In this document: piece by piece, positions 1-12,287 of the stretch
Layout of the letters: the number at the start of each line of letters is the position of its first letter
How positions within the stretch are numbered: the stretch's first letter is position 1
NCBI GenBank assembly: GCA_032433595.1
Contig: JASWJB010000173.1
Coordinates: 26,649 to 90,648 of the forward strand
Source: Conoideocrella luteorostrata
Taxonomy: Eukaryota; Ascomycota; Sordariomycetes; Hypocreales; Clavicipitaceae
Direction: 5' to 3'
Length of the DNA: 64,000 nt
Program-made: the position numbers and the translations under genes
Notes under the pieces: model-generated
The model's database searches: none
What the model was told of the DNA's origin: nothing
The model's input: the letters and a program-made list of their open reading frames with translations, nothing else

Positions 1-3000
1 GCGTACCTGACAACCTGGACAAATTGGCGACACGGGTGACGGCTTGGCAATGCGGCACTGGCTTGCGCTGGCACGTCGGAAAGCAATACACCGCCTAGAA
101 GGTGTGGTTGGGTAGTGACTTGGCTGCTTTAGCTGGGATGTGGTTGATTTACAAGGCTGAGCCTCGTCGGGCGCTTTGGGATTTTCTGCCATCATCAGGC
201 TATTACACGGCCTGCTCTGGAAAATAATAATAAAGCTAAGTCTTGGCTTTCGGACCCCACCATCCACCATGAAATAAAAGGGTGTGCCCAAGGTTCGTAG
301 TGTCGCGATCACGGTATCGTGAACTGCTTGTGATGGGCTTCGCTCGCCCTTTCGTTACTCTCCCTCATTGACATCCATATTCGGACGCTTCATGGCATGC
401 TTTCGTACTAGAGTTGCAAAACGTACATGAGGAGCAGAGGGATCCTCGCCACCAGCCGGGCTCCGCTTGGGGGAGGGCAGTGTACACTGCACTGCATGAC
501 TGGGAACGTCAACCTCAGGCTGTCGTTTCATCGCATACTACATTGGCTGTGTGACTGCATGAAATAGACGTCCATTGTCGTTGTGTGAACTTGTTTGCCG
601 CCACCCAGACGGCAGCGTCAGGATGTGGGCGAGGACGGTCAGAGTCAGACGGAGTCGCCGATGACCGGTCGGTGGCTATGAGCCTCTTCCGCGAACCCTT
701 GGGACCTTTTTTAAAGGTGCATCATCCTTCAGACTCTAACCAACCCTTGATACCCTTGGGCCTTGGCCACTTCTGGGATCGAGCTCCACATTGAAGACTG
801 GAGAGGACCACTCAGTAACATCAACTTCCCCCGGCGGATAATGCCTGGACTGGAGGGCGCAGAAACGGCGCAGGTGGCGCCCAACTCCTCATCCTCGCAG
901 GAGAAGACACTCGGGGCTGATGGGCGAGTGTGCACGTCTGTGCATGTATGCATTGTCCTGGACCAGGACAACGTGCCTGCGCTAGTTTCGGGGTTCATGG
1001 TTCGATGTGAGCGCTCACTGCTCAACCCAGCTCTCGCATCCATTCAATCATCTTGTGTATCCAGTGACGCTACAGCATGTCGGTTCATTGAACAGTCTCC
1101 GCAGTAATTACCCGTTGGGCTCGGTACGAACCGCTTTGTTTCGGAGGGGGCGGGTTGGGTTGCGTGATCTAGAGCAAAGAGTTATTTTATTGAGCAATTA
1201 TAAGGCCGTCATTCAGCAAAAGAAAGGAGATTCAAGATCAGACCTTCTTCTCGTCGACTATCACCTTGGAGAATGGGGTCGCCAAGGTACGGCACGGTAA
1301 GGCTACAGTAGTGCTGGTCAGGCGGTCGATCCCATCTCACCATCCCATGCACCCACCGCGTTGGCAAGTAGGCGAGCGTTAGACGCCGCAGCCATGTCGA
1401 GTGAAGCTCGGTCTTCGGCGCGCCACATACTTTTTTCGTTTAAGATGCCCTTTGGCACTGCCGTCTTATTACAATTGATCCTGGTAGCAAGCTAGAGATG
1501 GCCTAGACCGGACTGGCATTGACGCCTTCCAGCATCCGCCCCAGGTAGAATGTCGTGTCAATTCGTAGAAGAACAACGACTTGACACCACCGCCAGCTGC
1601 CTTATTTGGCAACCATGGCGGGTGCTCAGATGTTGTGGCGCAGAGAACACTGTCTATTGTTGTAAGCTTGGGGCAACGTCTGATATCTGTCAGCTGGTGT
1701 TTGTTTCACACACCTCGCCCGCCTCTACAGAGGGAAGACAAGGAGCAGTAAGTAGGTATAGTATGGTGTTCGCCTCAGCGCTGGATGAGAAATGCTGAAA
1801 GCGTCAGAATAAGTCTTGCCATCCGCATGATTGGGGTAAATACAGGCAAGCGTGAACGGAAGCTTCTGAGCAGTCGTTCTATCGCTGGTCACGACGTGCG
1901 GTGGCTCTGGGGATTGATGGGTATGTTTCTCCTGACATTGTCTGCATCGGACAACGATTCGACTTTTAGAACATGTGTCGGCCCTGACCTCACTGCAAGC
2001 CTGAGTCCCAAGTGTCAAGCTTTGTCATGGTGCACCGTCCAAGGCGGCAGAGGTAACTAAGTACAACCCTCCGCCCGTCTTGGTAGGTCCAAACCAATGA
2101 GCCCCAGAAAGTTGCCAGACACAATACGTGGAGTTGCGTCAAAACGTCATGTCTGTTGATGAATGAATGGTAAGTTAACGTATGGCACTAGCTCATCATC
2201 ATCCACCCACCCAATCGCCCATTGGTCTGGATACGATGTTGAGGAAGGTATTGTGCGGTATACAGTGTGTACTGTGTACGTTTACGCTGTGTAAAATTCC
2301 ACTGCTTATACCCGGCTACTGCAGACTCGCATCGCTTGATGACTGCTACGCAGTCAGTAATCCGCTCTGGTTGTACTTCTAATGATTTCTCAAAACTGGT
2401 TTGCGTTATCGGGAAAAGGGACGGCATGATAATTTCTCCGCGTCATATGGTGAATAACTACTCCGTAACTACTCCATACCACCTAATGCTTTCAGACATC
2501 CAGTTATTAGCGTCGAGTAGTTAGCCGGCTTTTTACACCGGACGTTTCCATCCAAGCTCTAGATTCTGCGCTAACAGCTCTGCCACAGCCCGCCCACATC
2601 ACTGTCTCGCGACCCCCTGCTGCCCGCTCATGCAGCGTCTTTCTTCTCTTGACCTCGGATCCTTAATTTTTTTTTGGTTTCTCCAACAACATCGATCTGC
2701 GGGCTAGTTACTGGTAATCGGTCATCAAAGAGTTAGATAACCTCTTTGTTTAACTCATTTTCATTCTGTGTTTCTCCCTTTTGCCTTTGCCTGCTTCTTC
2801 TTGCTCCCTCCCACGTCTATTCATCTTTCCCTAAACCGTGGACTGACCGTGCTCTCGCATCCCCCCACGGAGTAAAGTTGCAGACACAGTAGAACTTGCG
2901 TCAGATTTGCCCAGCTTGGTTGGCGGCTCTTGTCCCGGAGGGTGGGGTGGCACTTTCCTTCACAGGGACGGGACCGCTTTTCAATAGGGAAAGAGGCGCA

Positions 3001-3338
3001 GAGCTCGTAGCGCGGGGGCCCTGTCCATTCGTTTCCCCGAACTGCCCAGGCAAAGATTGAAGAAGACCGCAGCAGGCTCCATACTTCGTAGACTGCGGCA
3101 TCGTCTCAACTGTTTGCAGTTTCATCATTTCCAAAAATTGAAACAGGTTTATTTAATCTATCTATGCCAATGGCTGTTTTGGTTCTCTATTTGATATACT
3201 CAATTGGATTTATGAACAACTCGGCTCAGCCTGGGCTCGATCCGCTCTCCTTTCTTTATTCGCCTTGATGTTTTCAAGCTACATTACAATTTTGCGTCAA
3301 TCCAACAGTTTCCTAGCTAGTATCTTATTTTCTTCGCC
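1..3338. other. Gene-free left flank
   Basis: No supported gene. Open frames here are under about 115 codons, overlap one another on both strands and show no recognisable domain or plausible splice structure. The stretch includes one copy of the dispersed motif TACTCCGTA (2459-2467) and, from about 2560 to 3330, pyrimidine-rich sequence that probably includes the promoter and 5' UTR of the regulator that follows. I see no tRNA or transposon domain. Confidence 0.6.
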
Positions 3339-6087
3339 ATGTCTACCGCAAAGGCGACCAAAAAAAGCGCCTTCTCTTGCGAGCCGTGCCGCAGGCGTAA
3401 GGTACGTTTATCTCTGCCTAGGACGACGACCTGCTGCGACAGGAACGGATCTTGACCGACGCATGCCTTGCATTTGTCAAATTCGTACAGAAACCACAAA
3501 TGTCATGCGACAGCGTGCTGCTGTGGCAGCCCCGTTTACTTCTTTGGCTTGGTTATACCTTGCGTACAACTCTACTCACTAAGACCTCTCTCAATAGGTG
3601 AAATGCGGAGGCGAACAGCCTATCTGCCAGCGCTGTGCTGCTCGCAACGATGAGTGCATTTACAAGCTGTTGGTCGTTCCAAGTCTTAATTCCCCACAGA
3701 TACTACCATGAGAACCAGTATCCTAACTTTCATCATGCAGCAATCCGACTTTGTCATACACTCAACGGTTAGAAGAGCGTATTAAGGAGCTGGAGGATCA
3801 AGTTGCCCACCTTTCCAAGTCTCCTCTATCTGTTGCCGGATCTGCCCATTCAAGTCCACCCCTATCAACCAACCAGGACGGATCGACGAACGTCGCGCGC
3901 CACACACCCGACGAGCAAGGCGTCACCCGTAGCTTTAAGAGTCTCAAAGTGGATGACAAGGGAAGCATCACTTACCATGGCGCTACTAGCTTCTTCAATC
4001 TTCCCAGTGACAGGAACGGTAACGACCTGTCGGATACCCCCTTCATGAATTCTTCATCGGATACAGATAATCAACGGCGGGAGCGCCTCATTAGTAATGC
4101 ATGGCATCAGCGCGCCATGGAGAATCTGTCCGAAATTCCTGTACGCAATTGCACCCCCTTAAGTCTTTTCGCCGCTCCATATCTTCATCAATAGCTCAGA
4201 TTAGGATTACGTTCCTAACCAGTCTCATTGCAGGAACCTTTCCAGTACCTTCTCAACGTCCATTGGTGTTGGATCCAGCCGCTCTTCAATTTCATCTATC
4301 GACCCGTATTTACGCGTATGTAATCCGAAGGCGTTCTTTCGTCTAGCTAGAGCTCATCTGCAATACTGCTTTGTTTCCCTGTGACCTAACAAGAAATTAG
4401 GAGATATGCAATTGATGGGACCCTACTATTCCCATACACTTCTCAATGCCGTTATTTCACATTCCATTCGATGGGGACGAAGCGACCCGTCAACAAGGAG
4501 ACTTCTTGATGAATCATATCAAGGAGGCACAGTCTTTGGCAAGCACGCCCGAAATATGCTTTTTCAAGAATTGAACGCTGGAGTCTGCACCATCCCCACG
4601 ATACAAACTCTACTGCTTCTGAGTGCGCAAGAATGTAGCCTGGGAAACTCTACTCAAGCCTGGACCTATAGCGGTATTGCTTTCCGTTTGATCGATCATC
4701 TTGGTATTTGCGTTGATAGCCAGCGTTTTCCTGGGTCGGTTCCCCTAAGCGACGAGGAACTCGAAATCCGCCGACGTATATATTGGGGCTGCTATTTCTG
4801 GGACAAGTTAATATGTCTGTATTTAGGGCGGTCTCCGTCGCTACAGCATACAAACATTTCGCCGTCACATATCATGTGTAAGCTTTCCCGCCGCTGCAAA
4901 CAAAACTGTCAACAAGCAGCCATATATCTAACCGATGTCTGATTAGTTGATGACTCTGCCGAGAACGATCTCTGGGTACCATTTGGCATCCCACAAACAG
5001 ATCCCGCGTGGAAATACCCACCCACGACCGCTCATTCGGCTTCCTGTTTCATAAGCATGTGTAGACTTTCCGTGATTTTCAACGAAATCCTCGTTCATAT
5101 GTACGACCCGTTGTCCCAGAATACCGACGCCGAAATACAAGAGTGCCTCGACTCTCAGGAACCGTTGTTGCAGCAGTGGTGGGATCAACTTCCGATTCAT
5201 TTGAAGATTGACCCCGTTTCATTGCCGAACTTAGCTCCGCCTTCTCACATAGTGACCCTCAAGTATGTATTGCCAGATTCACTGCAGCCGCCTCATTTAC
5301 AGGCATAAACTGTGTACACGTTACCATTACAGGCCCTAATATATATTTCAACTAACTTTGCCACCAGTTGTCTGTATCACGCCTTTAAAATATTGCTATA
5401 CCGCCCCATGCTTACCGGCAGAGGACGACGGGAAGCCGAAGGCACATCGCCTATTCAACGATATTTAGTTGAGAGTGTGACATCAGCCACCTCGATCATC
5501 GCCATTTTTGATCTATTTTGTCGAACATTCAGCATGAACTACTGCGTCTTATCCCTCGCATACTGCGTATATATCGCCTCTTCCATCTTCCTTCTCCAAG
5601 TTCAGGCTGCACCCGATGATCATCAAGCCATGCGGAAACTCACCTACTGTATTCAATGTCTTCAACAGGTCAGACAAATTAGTCCAGGTAAGCCGTGACT
5701 CCGTCGCTACCTTTCCGCTCAATAACGAAGGGTTAACATGGCTACGTAATAGTCATTGCTTCTGCCTTGAATAATATCAACAAGGAGCTGACGGCAATCG
5801 GAATTCCAATCGGAAACTCTCCCCAACTGCCTCCACGGACACGCGCTTCACCACCAGCAGGCTCAAGCGTTCCAATATCTGGTTCTGTATACCAAAGCTC
5901 ACCAGAAGTGAGCAGGCCGATGCCTGGAATCATACACCCGATTTTTCAGCCATCTTTTAGCCATAACTTTGGGCCCGACGCCATGTCGATGGAACCTGCT
6001 GTTTTTGAAACTATGTCAACTCTTGAGCCCCTCAGTATCCGAGTGGGGGCTATCCAAGAGTCCGAAAATCAGTCCAAGTACGGTTGA
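3339..6087 (+). CDS. Zn2Cys6 fungal-specific transcription factor, 8 exons
   Basis: Exons read as 3339-3401, 3598-3668, 3741-4140, 4234-4315, 4401-4877, 4947-5262, 5368-5687 and 5753-6087; total 2064 nt, 687 aa, in frame throughout. The binuclear zinc cluster has Cys14, 17, 24, 31, 34 and 41 with 2-6-6-2-6 spacing. It is split by introns after residue 21 and within codon 45, a common arrangement. A short linker with a predicted dimerising coiled coil (QRLEERIKELEDQVAHL, about residues 50-66) follows, then a fungal_trans regulatory region from about residue 180. The region opening with LLNVHWCWIQPLFNF resembles nirA/NIT-4-type and related regulators. The C-terminus is Pro/Ser-rich. It should be a nuclear DNA-binding activator or repressor. 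Its target pathway is unknown; the nearest downstream genes are sugar porters, so carbon uptake is a guess from position only. Confidence 0.88.
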
Positions 6088-7700
6088 AATCCAGCTCTGA
6101 CCCCAAATGGCACAACCTGCATGTGCAAATAACCAACCCAGGGAGGCCATGAATGTGAAATGTCGGATTCAAGCTCGTTCTGCGGGTTTGTGGTAGGCAT
6201 CAAAAGATTTACTGCCTCAGGAGATTTGTTCGGGAGCATTCCAAGCCTCAGCATATGCTTTGAGTATATGGAAGAGTCTCGAGGAGCTTGTGAGCAATAT
6301 GTGTCCCCGTGCGACGACTGAAAAGTCGAATTGCTGTCAAATTTTGTATGTACAGCAGGGGCACATATAACAGGAAGGCCTCTATCTCGTTTACACCTAG
6401 CATGTCAAGGTCCTCGCAGCACTTCACGAAAGAGTACAAACATATCACGCAGCCAAAAGCTCCATATCACAGTTGTTGTCGAATGTTTCGGATTTAGTGT
6501 GGATCTCTAGATATGTTCATTTCAGCTACTGAGTTCTAAGCAATATGCCTGATGCTGGCAGTGAACCTCTGTCGAATGACAATCGGATGACGATCAACGA
6601 GCAACTGATAGCGAAAACTCCGCATTGCCCTCCGCCACACAAAATGCCAACAGCCCTTAAGCTAAGCCTATTTGTGTTGGAGGTCGCCCACCGAAAAGCC
6701 TGTGGACATGTTCTCGATTCCATAACAAGCAGATTAGATTAATACAAGAGATATCCACGTAGTGGACGAATAGATTCCTTTCAATATTTGCCGCTGTTGA
6801 CAGATCTTGGCTATCGATACTAAGTCCTCCTTCTTGTTTTTTCTTTTTTTTTGGGGACTGTTGCAGAATATAATAGTGGTGTTCAGTGTGGCCTTGCGAG
6901 TTGCGAAGAGAAGATGACCCGACTATAGCTGAAAGCTAAGAGAGCCGCTACGTCACGGAAAACGTCCAATGTAATTATGATATCATCATCGCAGATTGTG
7001 TTAGTAATGGCAGAGGTACTTCAAGCAAGGCTAATAGATGCGGAAGTTAGCCGAACCAAGCATGATCTGCTGTGTGTATCTCAATGCTGGCATTTGGCGG
7101 CAAGACAAATCAACTCCAGATTGTTACGGATAAATGACAAGGTGACATGTAATTGATATGATGGCAAACACCCCGTGCAATCCGTTTTGTCCTTCATCTG
7201 TCTTACTGCCCTACAAATTCTGTTGCATCCTTTAGGGTTGGTCGGTTGGTCTGGAGCATCGGCGGATCCTCCCACAACCAACAACGGCACCACAAACCAC
7301 TTAAAATCTCCCTTTCAGCAAATCTTTCTTAAGTAAGTAATCTGTAGTTTGTTCTCGATAAGGCTTGTCCACGCTATTGGAAAACCAATCGGTGATACTA
7401 GTCTCAAGTCTTGGCGTCTTTTTAAACCCTCTTGATTCAGCGTCTCGTGGGGCAACGCAGTCTCTACCTACACATCTGACAGGAATGGCGAGCTTCCTAA
7501 AGGCGAGCTGACGAATGCCGGAAATGATGGCGCAAATCTAAGTGGTGGATAATGACAGAGAGTGGCAAGTATTTTTCTTCTTACCTTAAGCGTCGGAGCG
7601 CTTTATTACTCGTTTAATAAGCCCCAGCAAGAGGTATTTACTCTAGAGCCTCTCTCTTATTAGCCTATAGCTAATACCATATGTACACAACTATTCTTCG

Positions 7701-8121
7701 ATGTGAACCGGCGTGGTGCAGACCTTCAGGGTCTATTTAATTAAGTCGACTCTACGGGTATTTTATCCATCGCTGGAGAACTTCAAGAAGCTATCGAGCG
7801 AGCTGCTCCAGGACGTCTGGCACTAGGCAGATATCACAAGACTAAGACCCTTCTCATCTTGACCGAGCTGCAGGAAATCTTGCACTTAACGGGCACACAC
7901 AAGATATAGCTTAGTTAAGACGAGCTAAAGAGTCTTAGTCTTGCGTGTAGCCGTTGAATGCAATATTCCTTTAAGCGGCTATAATTAAGACGAGTTGGGT
8001 CTTGGTTCTGTAGATATCTGCCCAGTGCCGGACGCCTTTGGGCAGCCTGGTTCGTAGCTTCTTGAAGTTCTCCAGCGATGGATGAAACAGACCTGAAGTT
8101 CTACATCACGCCGGTTCACAT
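7701..8121. repeat. Decayed inverted (fold-back) repeat
   Basis: The left arm starts at 7701 (ATGTGAACCGGCGTG) and the right arm ends at 8121 with its imperfect reverse complement. Further matches run inward: ATCCATCGCTGGAGAACTTC (about 7766) pairs with its complement at about 8065, and GGCAGATATC, AAGACCC and AACGG-CACACACAAGA segments pair in the same order. The left arm has about 25 extra bases, and arms differ by many substitutions, a good share of them C/T or G/A. The unpaired centre lies near 7895-7945. The same frame in both arms reads SIAGELQEA...ALGRY, so it may be a duplicated fragment of a former coding element. No transposase domain or target-site duplication was identified. Confidence 0.75.
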
Positions 8122-9151
8122 TTTTTGCAACACTCAAACGCTCTGGCCCTCTGGCAAACATGTCTGGTACTGCACAATGTGTGATCAATTACTCCGTACT
8201 TCGTAGTGAGTATGAACCCGAGTACCAGCCGTCTCGGACAAGTTCCGCCACAGAGGAGCGACTAATTAGCGGTCTGGTTGAAAGGTAGCCACTTGACCGA
8301 AAGGCCTCAGTTCAATTGAACTCAGCATCTGGGCCGCCTTACTCCGTCCTACATATTTAGAACGGATCCCGCCCGCACGAATTTCTCTGCGAACTCAGCA
8401 TCCATTTCTCTTCCGAACCCTTCCTACCGTGAACGAAAGCGGTGGTAGATATGCCGTCCCATAACCAACACAGGTGACCTGCGATGGAGATTAGCACTGT
8501 ACGGAGCACGCCCCGGCGAAATCGTGCCGACTGAACGGACCAGCCAGACTGCACAGCCATCACAGCCGTCACTCAAGGTGCTCGCAGAATCGGAATGGCG
8601 GCTGGTGGCGCTTAGTCCACCGAGGCTGAGGCCCTAAGAAAGGGGAAAAGAAAAAAAGTTCCTGGACCTGGAGATGAGCTGGTCAGGCAGCGCAAAACGG
8701 GGCAGGCCGAAAGTGTCCAAGGGGCGAGACGAGAGGATCAATGGCTTGGGGGCTGGCGTGCTTCTAGACCAGAGCCGTTCTCGATGTTTTGAGCATCAAC
8801 GCCATCCATCAGCCGTCGGCCAACTAGATGGGTAAAGGAACGGGGGATGGTCAATCGGACGACAGGAGGGGACTCGACGTCTGCGTTGCCTGTCTGGGCG
8901 GGTCGCAACCAGGAAAACAGTCAGAATCAGACCAGCCGGACTGGCGGAGGGACTACCGACCAACTACGGAGTACAAAGTACAATTTTGTGGCAATCAAAG
9001 CGCTCATATGCACGCAAAGGCACTGCATTGCATGGGTACGAGTACCTGAGGGATGTGCTTCGTGTACGGAGGAGACATGTACCAAGATACGTACTTCCTC
9101 AGCTGACTGCCCGCTAGTTACTCCGTACCAGCTTGCAATACTCCGTCCAGA

Positions 9152-9179
9152 CTCACGGCTCACGGCTCACGGCACACGG
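9152..9179. repeat. 7-bp tandem repeat (CTCACGG)
   Basis: Three perfect copies of CTCACGG followed by one variant (CACACGG). It lies just after two ACTCCGT motif copies, in intergenic DNA. Confidence 0.85.
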
Positions 9180-9774
9180 TGGCCCCCCCCATGTGCTTAA
9201 TGTACCAAGCTCCTTGGCTTGCAGTGCCGCGCCACTGCCCCCACCCCGGAATCCCCCCTCTACGCTCTGCTCGGTTCGCGCAATATTAAGAAGTACAACC
9301 AACTACTCCGTACTTCATACAATATGCAGCCATTCCCAGATTGGGACGGTCCTTTGTCCTTTTGTGCATTTACCAGCTGTAATAATTCGCAGCGTCGAGA
9401 TCAAGGAAATTCCACCTCCCTCCCCGCCCCGACTCTTCAGGTGCGCAGTCGCTCATTAAGTAATTGATCTATGGCCGGTGGACCGACAATTCCCTGGGTC
9501 AGGCATTGAGTGAGCGTTGAGTATTAATCGCAAGTCCCCCCACCACGAGACAAGTTCTCGGTGGTCCTCTCCCAGCACGCCTGCTCATTCGTTTGGCTTC
9601 TGCGGCCGATATTACTGTACATACGGATTTGGTGCCAACCAGCTATACGCCATCTCAAAAGCGGCTCGGGCTCACCACTGCTTCGTGCATGGCCGAAGCC
9701 GAGCTGAGGCCGAGTTTCTGGGTCAAATCACATTACTATTGGACGGGATAGGATTGGGCGCAAGGACTGCGGCC

Positions 9775-11564
9775 ATGCGCTCATTCGCAATCAATTGGTT
9801 TTATGTGTTTACTGTTGTCGTGATTTCTTGCGGATCGATTCCCAAAGGTAAAGACGGAACTCTTCTCGAATCTGCATACCGTGGCTTCGCCTCAACGATG
9901 CAGTTCAGTTTCACCCTCCTAGATATGCCCACTTTGCTAACGAGGGGCCTTATTTGAAATTAGGGTACGATGAAGGAGGTTTTGCGTCAGCATCGGGACT
10001 AAAGTCTTTCATGGAAGACTTTGGTCTAGTCAGAGGGCGATGGACAAATGATCCATCGCAACTGGCTACTCGGCGGGCAACCGTTTCATCGCTCGGTGTT
10101 CTCGGTGCAGCGATTGGGGCTGGGATGGCAGTGTACGTAACTGACGTGGTCGGCCGCCTTCGCACCTGGCAGATATTTACACTGCTATGGATGACCGGAT
10201 TTTTCACTGTCGCCTTCGCCTCCGGCAATATTGGCTTGTTGCTATTCGCTAGAATATGGGGAGGTGTTGGCGCAGGTGGCTTGACCGTGGTTGCACCTCT
10301 GTATCTGTCAGAGATTGCAAGAGCAAAGAACAGAGGCATGATTGTGTCGGTGTATATGGTTATTCTGCTGACCACTTTGATGCTAGGTATGTGCTGCCTC
10401 AATTGCCCATATGTTTAGACGCCTACAAAAAGATGAGGTTTGAATTGCTGACTCGAGACCACTACCGCAGGATTCTTCATTAGCTACGCTGCCCGCAGGA
10501 CCATGGATGAAGGCCGAGAGCAGTACCGTGTCGTTCTAGCTGTGCCCCAAATCCCCGTTGGCATTAGCCTCATCTGCTCCATGTTTCTATATGATACCCC
10601 TCGATGGCTAGCCTCCAAGAACCGATATGAAGAGGCTCTCATTGCCCTAGCCAAACTGCGCAACAAATCCACAGAAGACGACTCGGTGCAGAGCGAGTTC
10701 CACGAGATGCAAGAAGAGGTTGTCAGCAAGAACCTCGTCCTGGCCAATACATCGACATGGACCATCATGAAAGAAGTCGCCACAGTGCCTACGTATCGTA
10801 GCCGCTTCCTGCTCGGCCTCGCCATGCAAACCTTTGCGCAATGGAGTGGTGGCAATGGCATCACCTACTATATCCCCGAAATCTTTCGCTACGCAGGTAT
10901 TACGAGCAATCTCGCCCTCATCAACGCCGGCGGGTACGGCGCCACCAAGCTTGTTTTCACCATGGTCTTCATGTGGGGATTGATCGACTATTTCGGCCGT
11001 CGACGATGCTTCATGACGGGCCTCGCCATCCAGTGCGTAACACATATCTACATGGCTGTATACATGGCCCTCTGGCGCCGCGACCACAACCCAGCTGCGT
11101 CGGGAGCAGCGGGAGCAGCCATCGCCTCCGTTTTCATCTACGCCATGGGCTGGTCCATTGGTCTCTGCACGGTGCAATATCTCTATGGGACCGAAATCTT
11201 ACCCACGCGCGTAAGAGGCGTGTGCTACTCCATCAACATGATGGTTCATTGGCTGTTTCAATTTGCCGTGGTGCGCACCACGCCGCAGCTGTTCAAACAA
11301 TTTGACGTCTGGGGTGCGTACGTGTTTTGGGCTCTTGTGTGTTTTATTGGACTGTTTGTGCTGGGGTTGTGGGCGCCGGAAACGAAGGGCATCCCACTGG
11401 AGAGAATGGGCGAGCTCTTTGAACGGCCGTGGTATAAGTGTTGGAAGGCCAAGATTGATTTAAGTAGCGACAGGGAGTCTTTGCGTTTACAAAGGACGAG
11501 ATATTCGGATCCAGGCGTAGTAACGCACGAGCAAGAGAGGGGTGACAAGAATACTAGGACTTGA
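9775..11564 (+). CDS. MFS sugar porter (quinate/hexose permease type)
   Basis: Exons 9775-9847, 9964-10386 and 10471-11564 give 1590 nt and 529 aa in frame; the first splice restores the family hallmark GYDEGG at the end of TM1. Sugar-porter (SP, TCDB 2.A.1.1) features follow in order: RIWGGVGAGGL and APLYLSEIARAKNRG at the TM4-5 region, DTPRWLASKNRYEEAL (the PESPRWL equivalent), the central loop, QWSGGNGITYY in TM7, DYFGRRRC (loop 8-9 motif), and a C-terminal PETKGIPLERMGELF. About twelve hydrophobic segments are visible, so it is an integral plasma-membrane proton symporter of the SP family. Overall similarity is nearest to fungal quinate permeases as I recall them, but substrate cannot be set from sequence. 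It converges on the second porter (724 bp between stops). Confidence 0.9.
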
Positions 11565-12287
11565 GCGTCAGTGGCCGGTGGGTGGTGTTTTTTCATCTTG
11601 GTCGTCCCCGGTCATCTTCCAGCGTATATAAAAGTTACACATTTTCATGATAAACATGGAGTCTGTCTAATCTTCACAGCGTGTGACGAATCAAACGTAG
11701 AGAGGTCGATGCTTCAACATGTTTCATGTTTACCCAGCATTGGATATGGTTCTGGAGCATCATCAGTACAACATGGTAAAGACTTCCCTTGACTGCTATA
11801 CGCTACATATCAAGACCCAGAATTAATAAGGGAAAAGGTTGACTCCGTATCGAGTCTTAAAATCTTCTTGTGCAGGTGCATCGGGCTTTGTTCGTGGAGA
11901 AAAATACATGTGATGGAAGTCGTGCTTCTACTTAACGGGTATACTACTATTAGAAATGACGCAGACGCGAGAATTGGTGTCGTCGAATAATGTTACCCGG
12001 GTGCGTATCGACTGGGTTGTTGGATTATGCCTGACAAGCCGGAGTTGTGCGGAATATATGCCGACATAACACATATTAAAATGCCAAGGTTTTGATTGCC
12101 ACTCCATTCTCCGCATCCTTTTTTTCTTTCGAAATAATAATGATCGATGTACGGCTAAATTGAGTCAGGCCAAGGCATCCCCGTTTACTATTCAAGAGGA
12201 GAAAAGAAGTAAAACAGCAATAAAAAGATGTAATTTGCATACCAACGCTATAACAAATGAAAATAAACGCGTCATGAAGCGGCCTCT
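11565..12287. other. Convergent 3' intergenic region
   Basis: It separates the tail ends of two convergently transcribed porters. It is AT-rich (for example 12110-12280) as expected for 3' UTRs and polyadenylation regions. No gene was seen. Confidence 0.6.

Larger units (their letters stand above)
6088..9774. other. Gene-free intergenic stretch with repeat relic
   Basis: About 3.7 kb between the Zn2Cys6 gene and the first sugar porter, with no supported gene. It contains the fold-back repeat listed separately, AT-rich flanks around 7570-7760, a 7-bp tandem repeat near 9152, and four exact copies of the TACGGAGTA/TACTCCGTA motif at 8190, 8965, 9119 and 9304. The last few hundred bases are presumably the porter promoter. 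Open frames here lack domains. Confidence 0.6.

Noticed and set aside
585..2524. Many short frames in the first 2.5 kb
   Set aside because: They overlap on both strands, have no domains and no consistent splice pattern.
9517..9957. 146-codon frame extending upstream of the first sugar porter
   Set aside because: The family alignment starts at the ATG at 9775 and requires an intron at 9848. The upstream part shows no family similarity.
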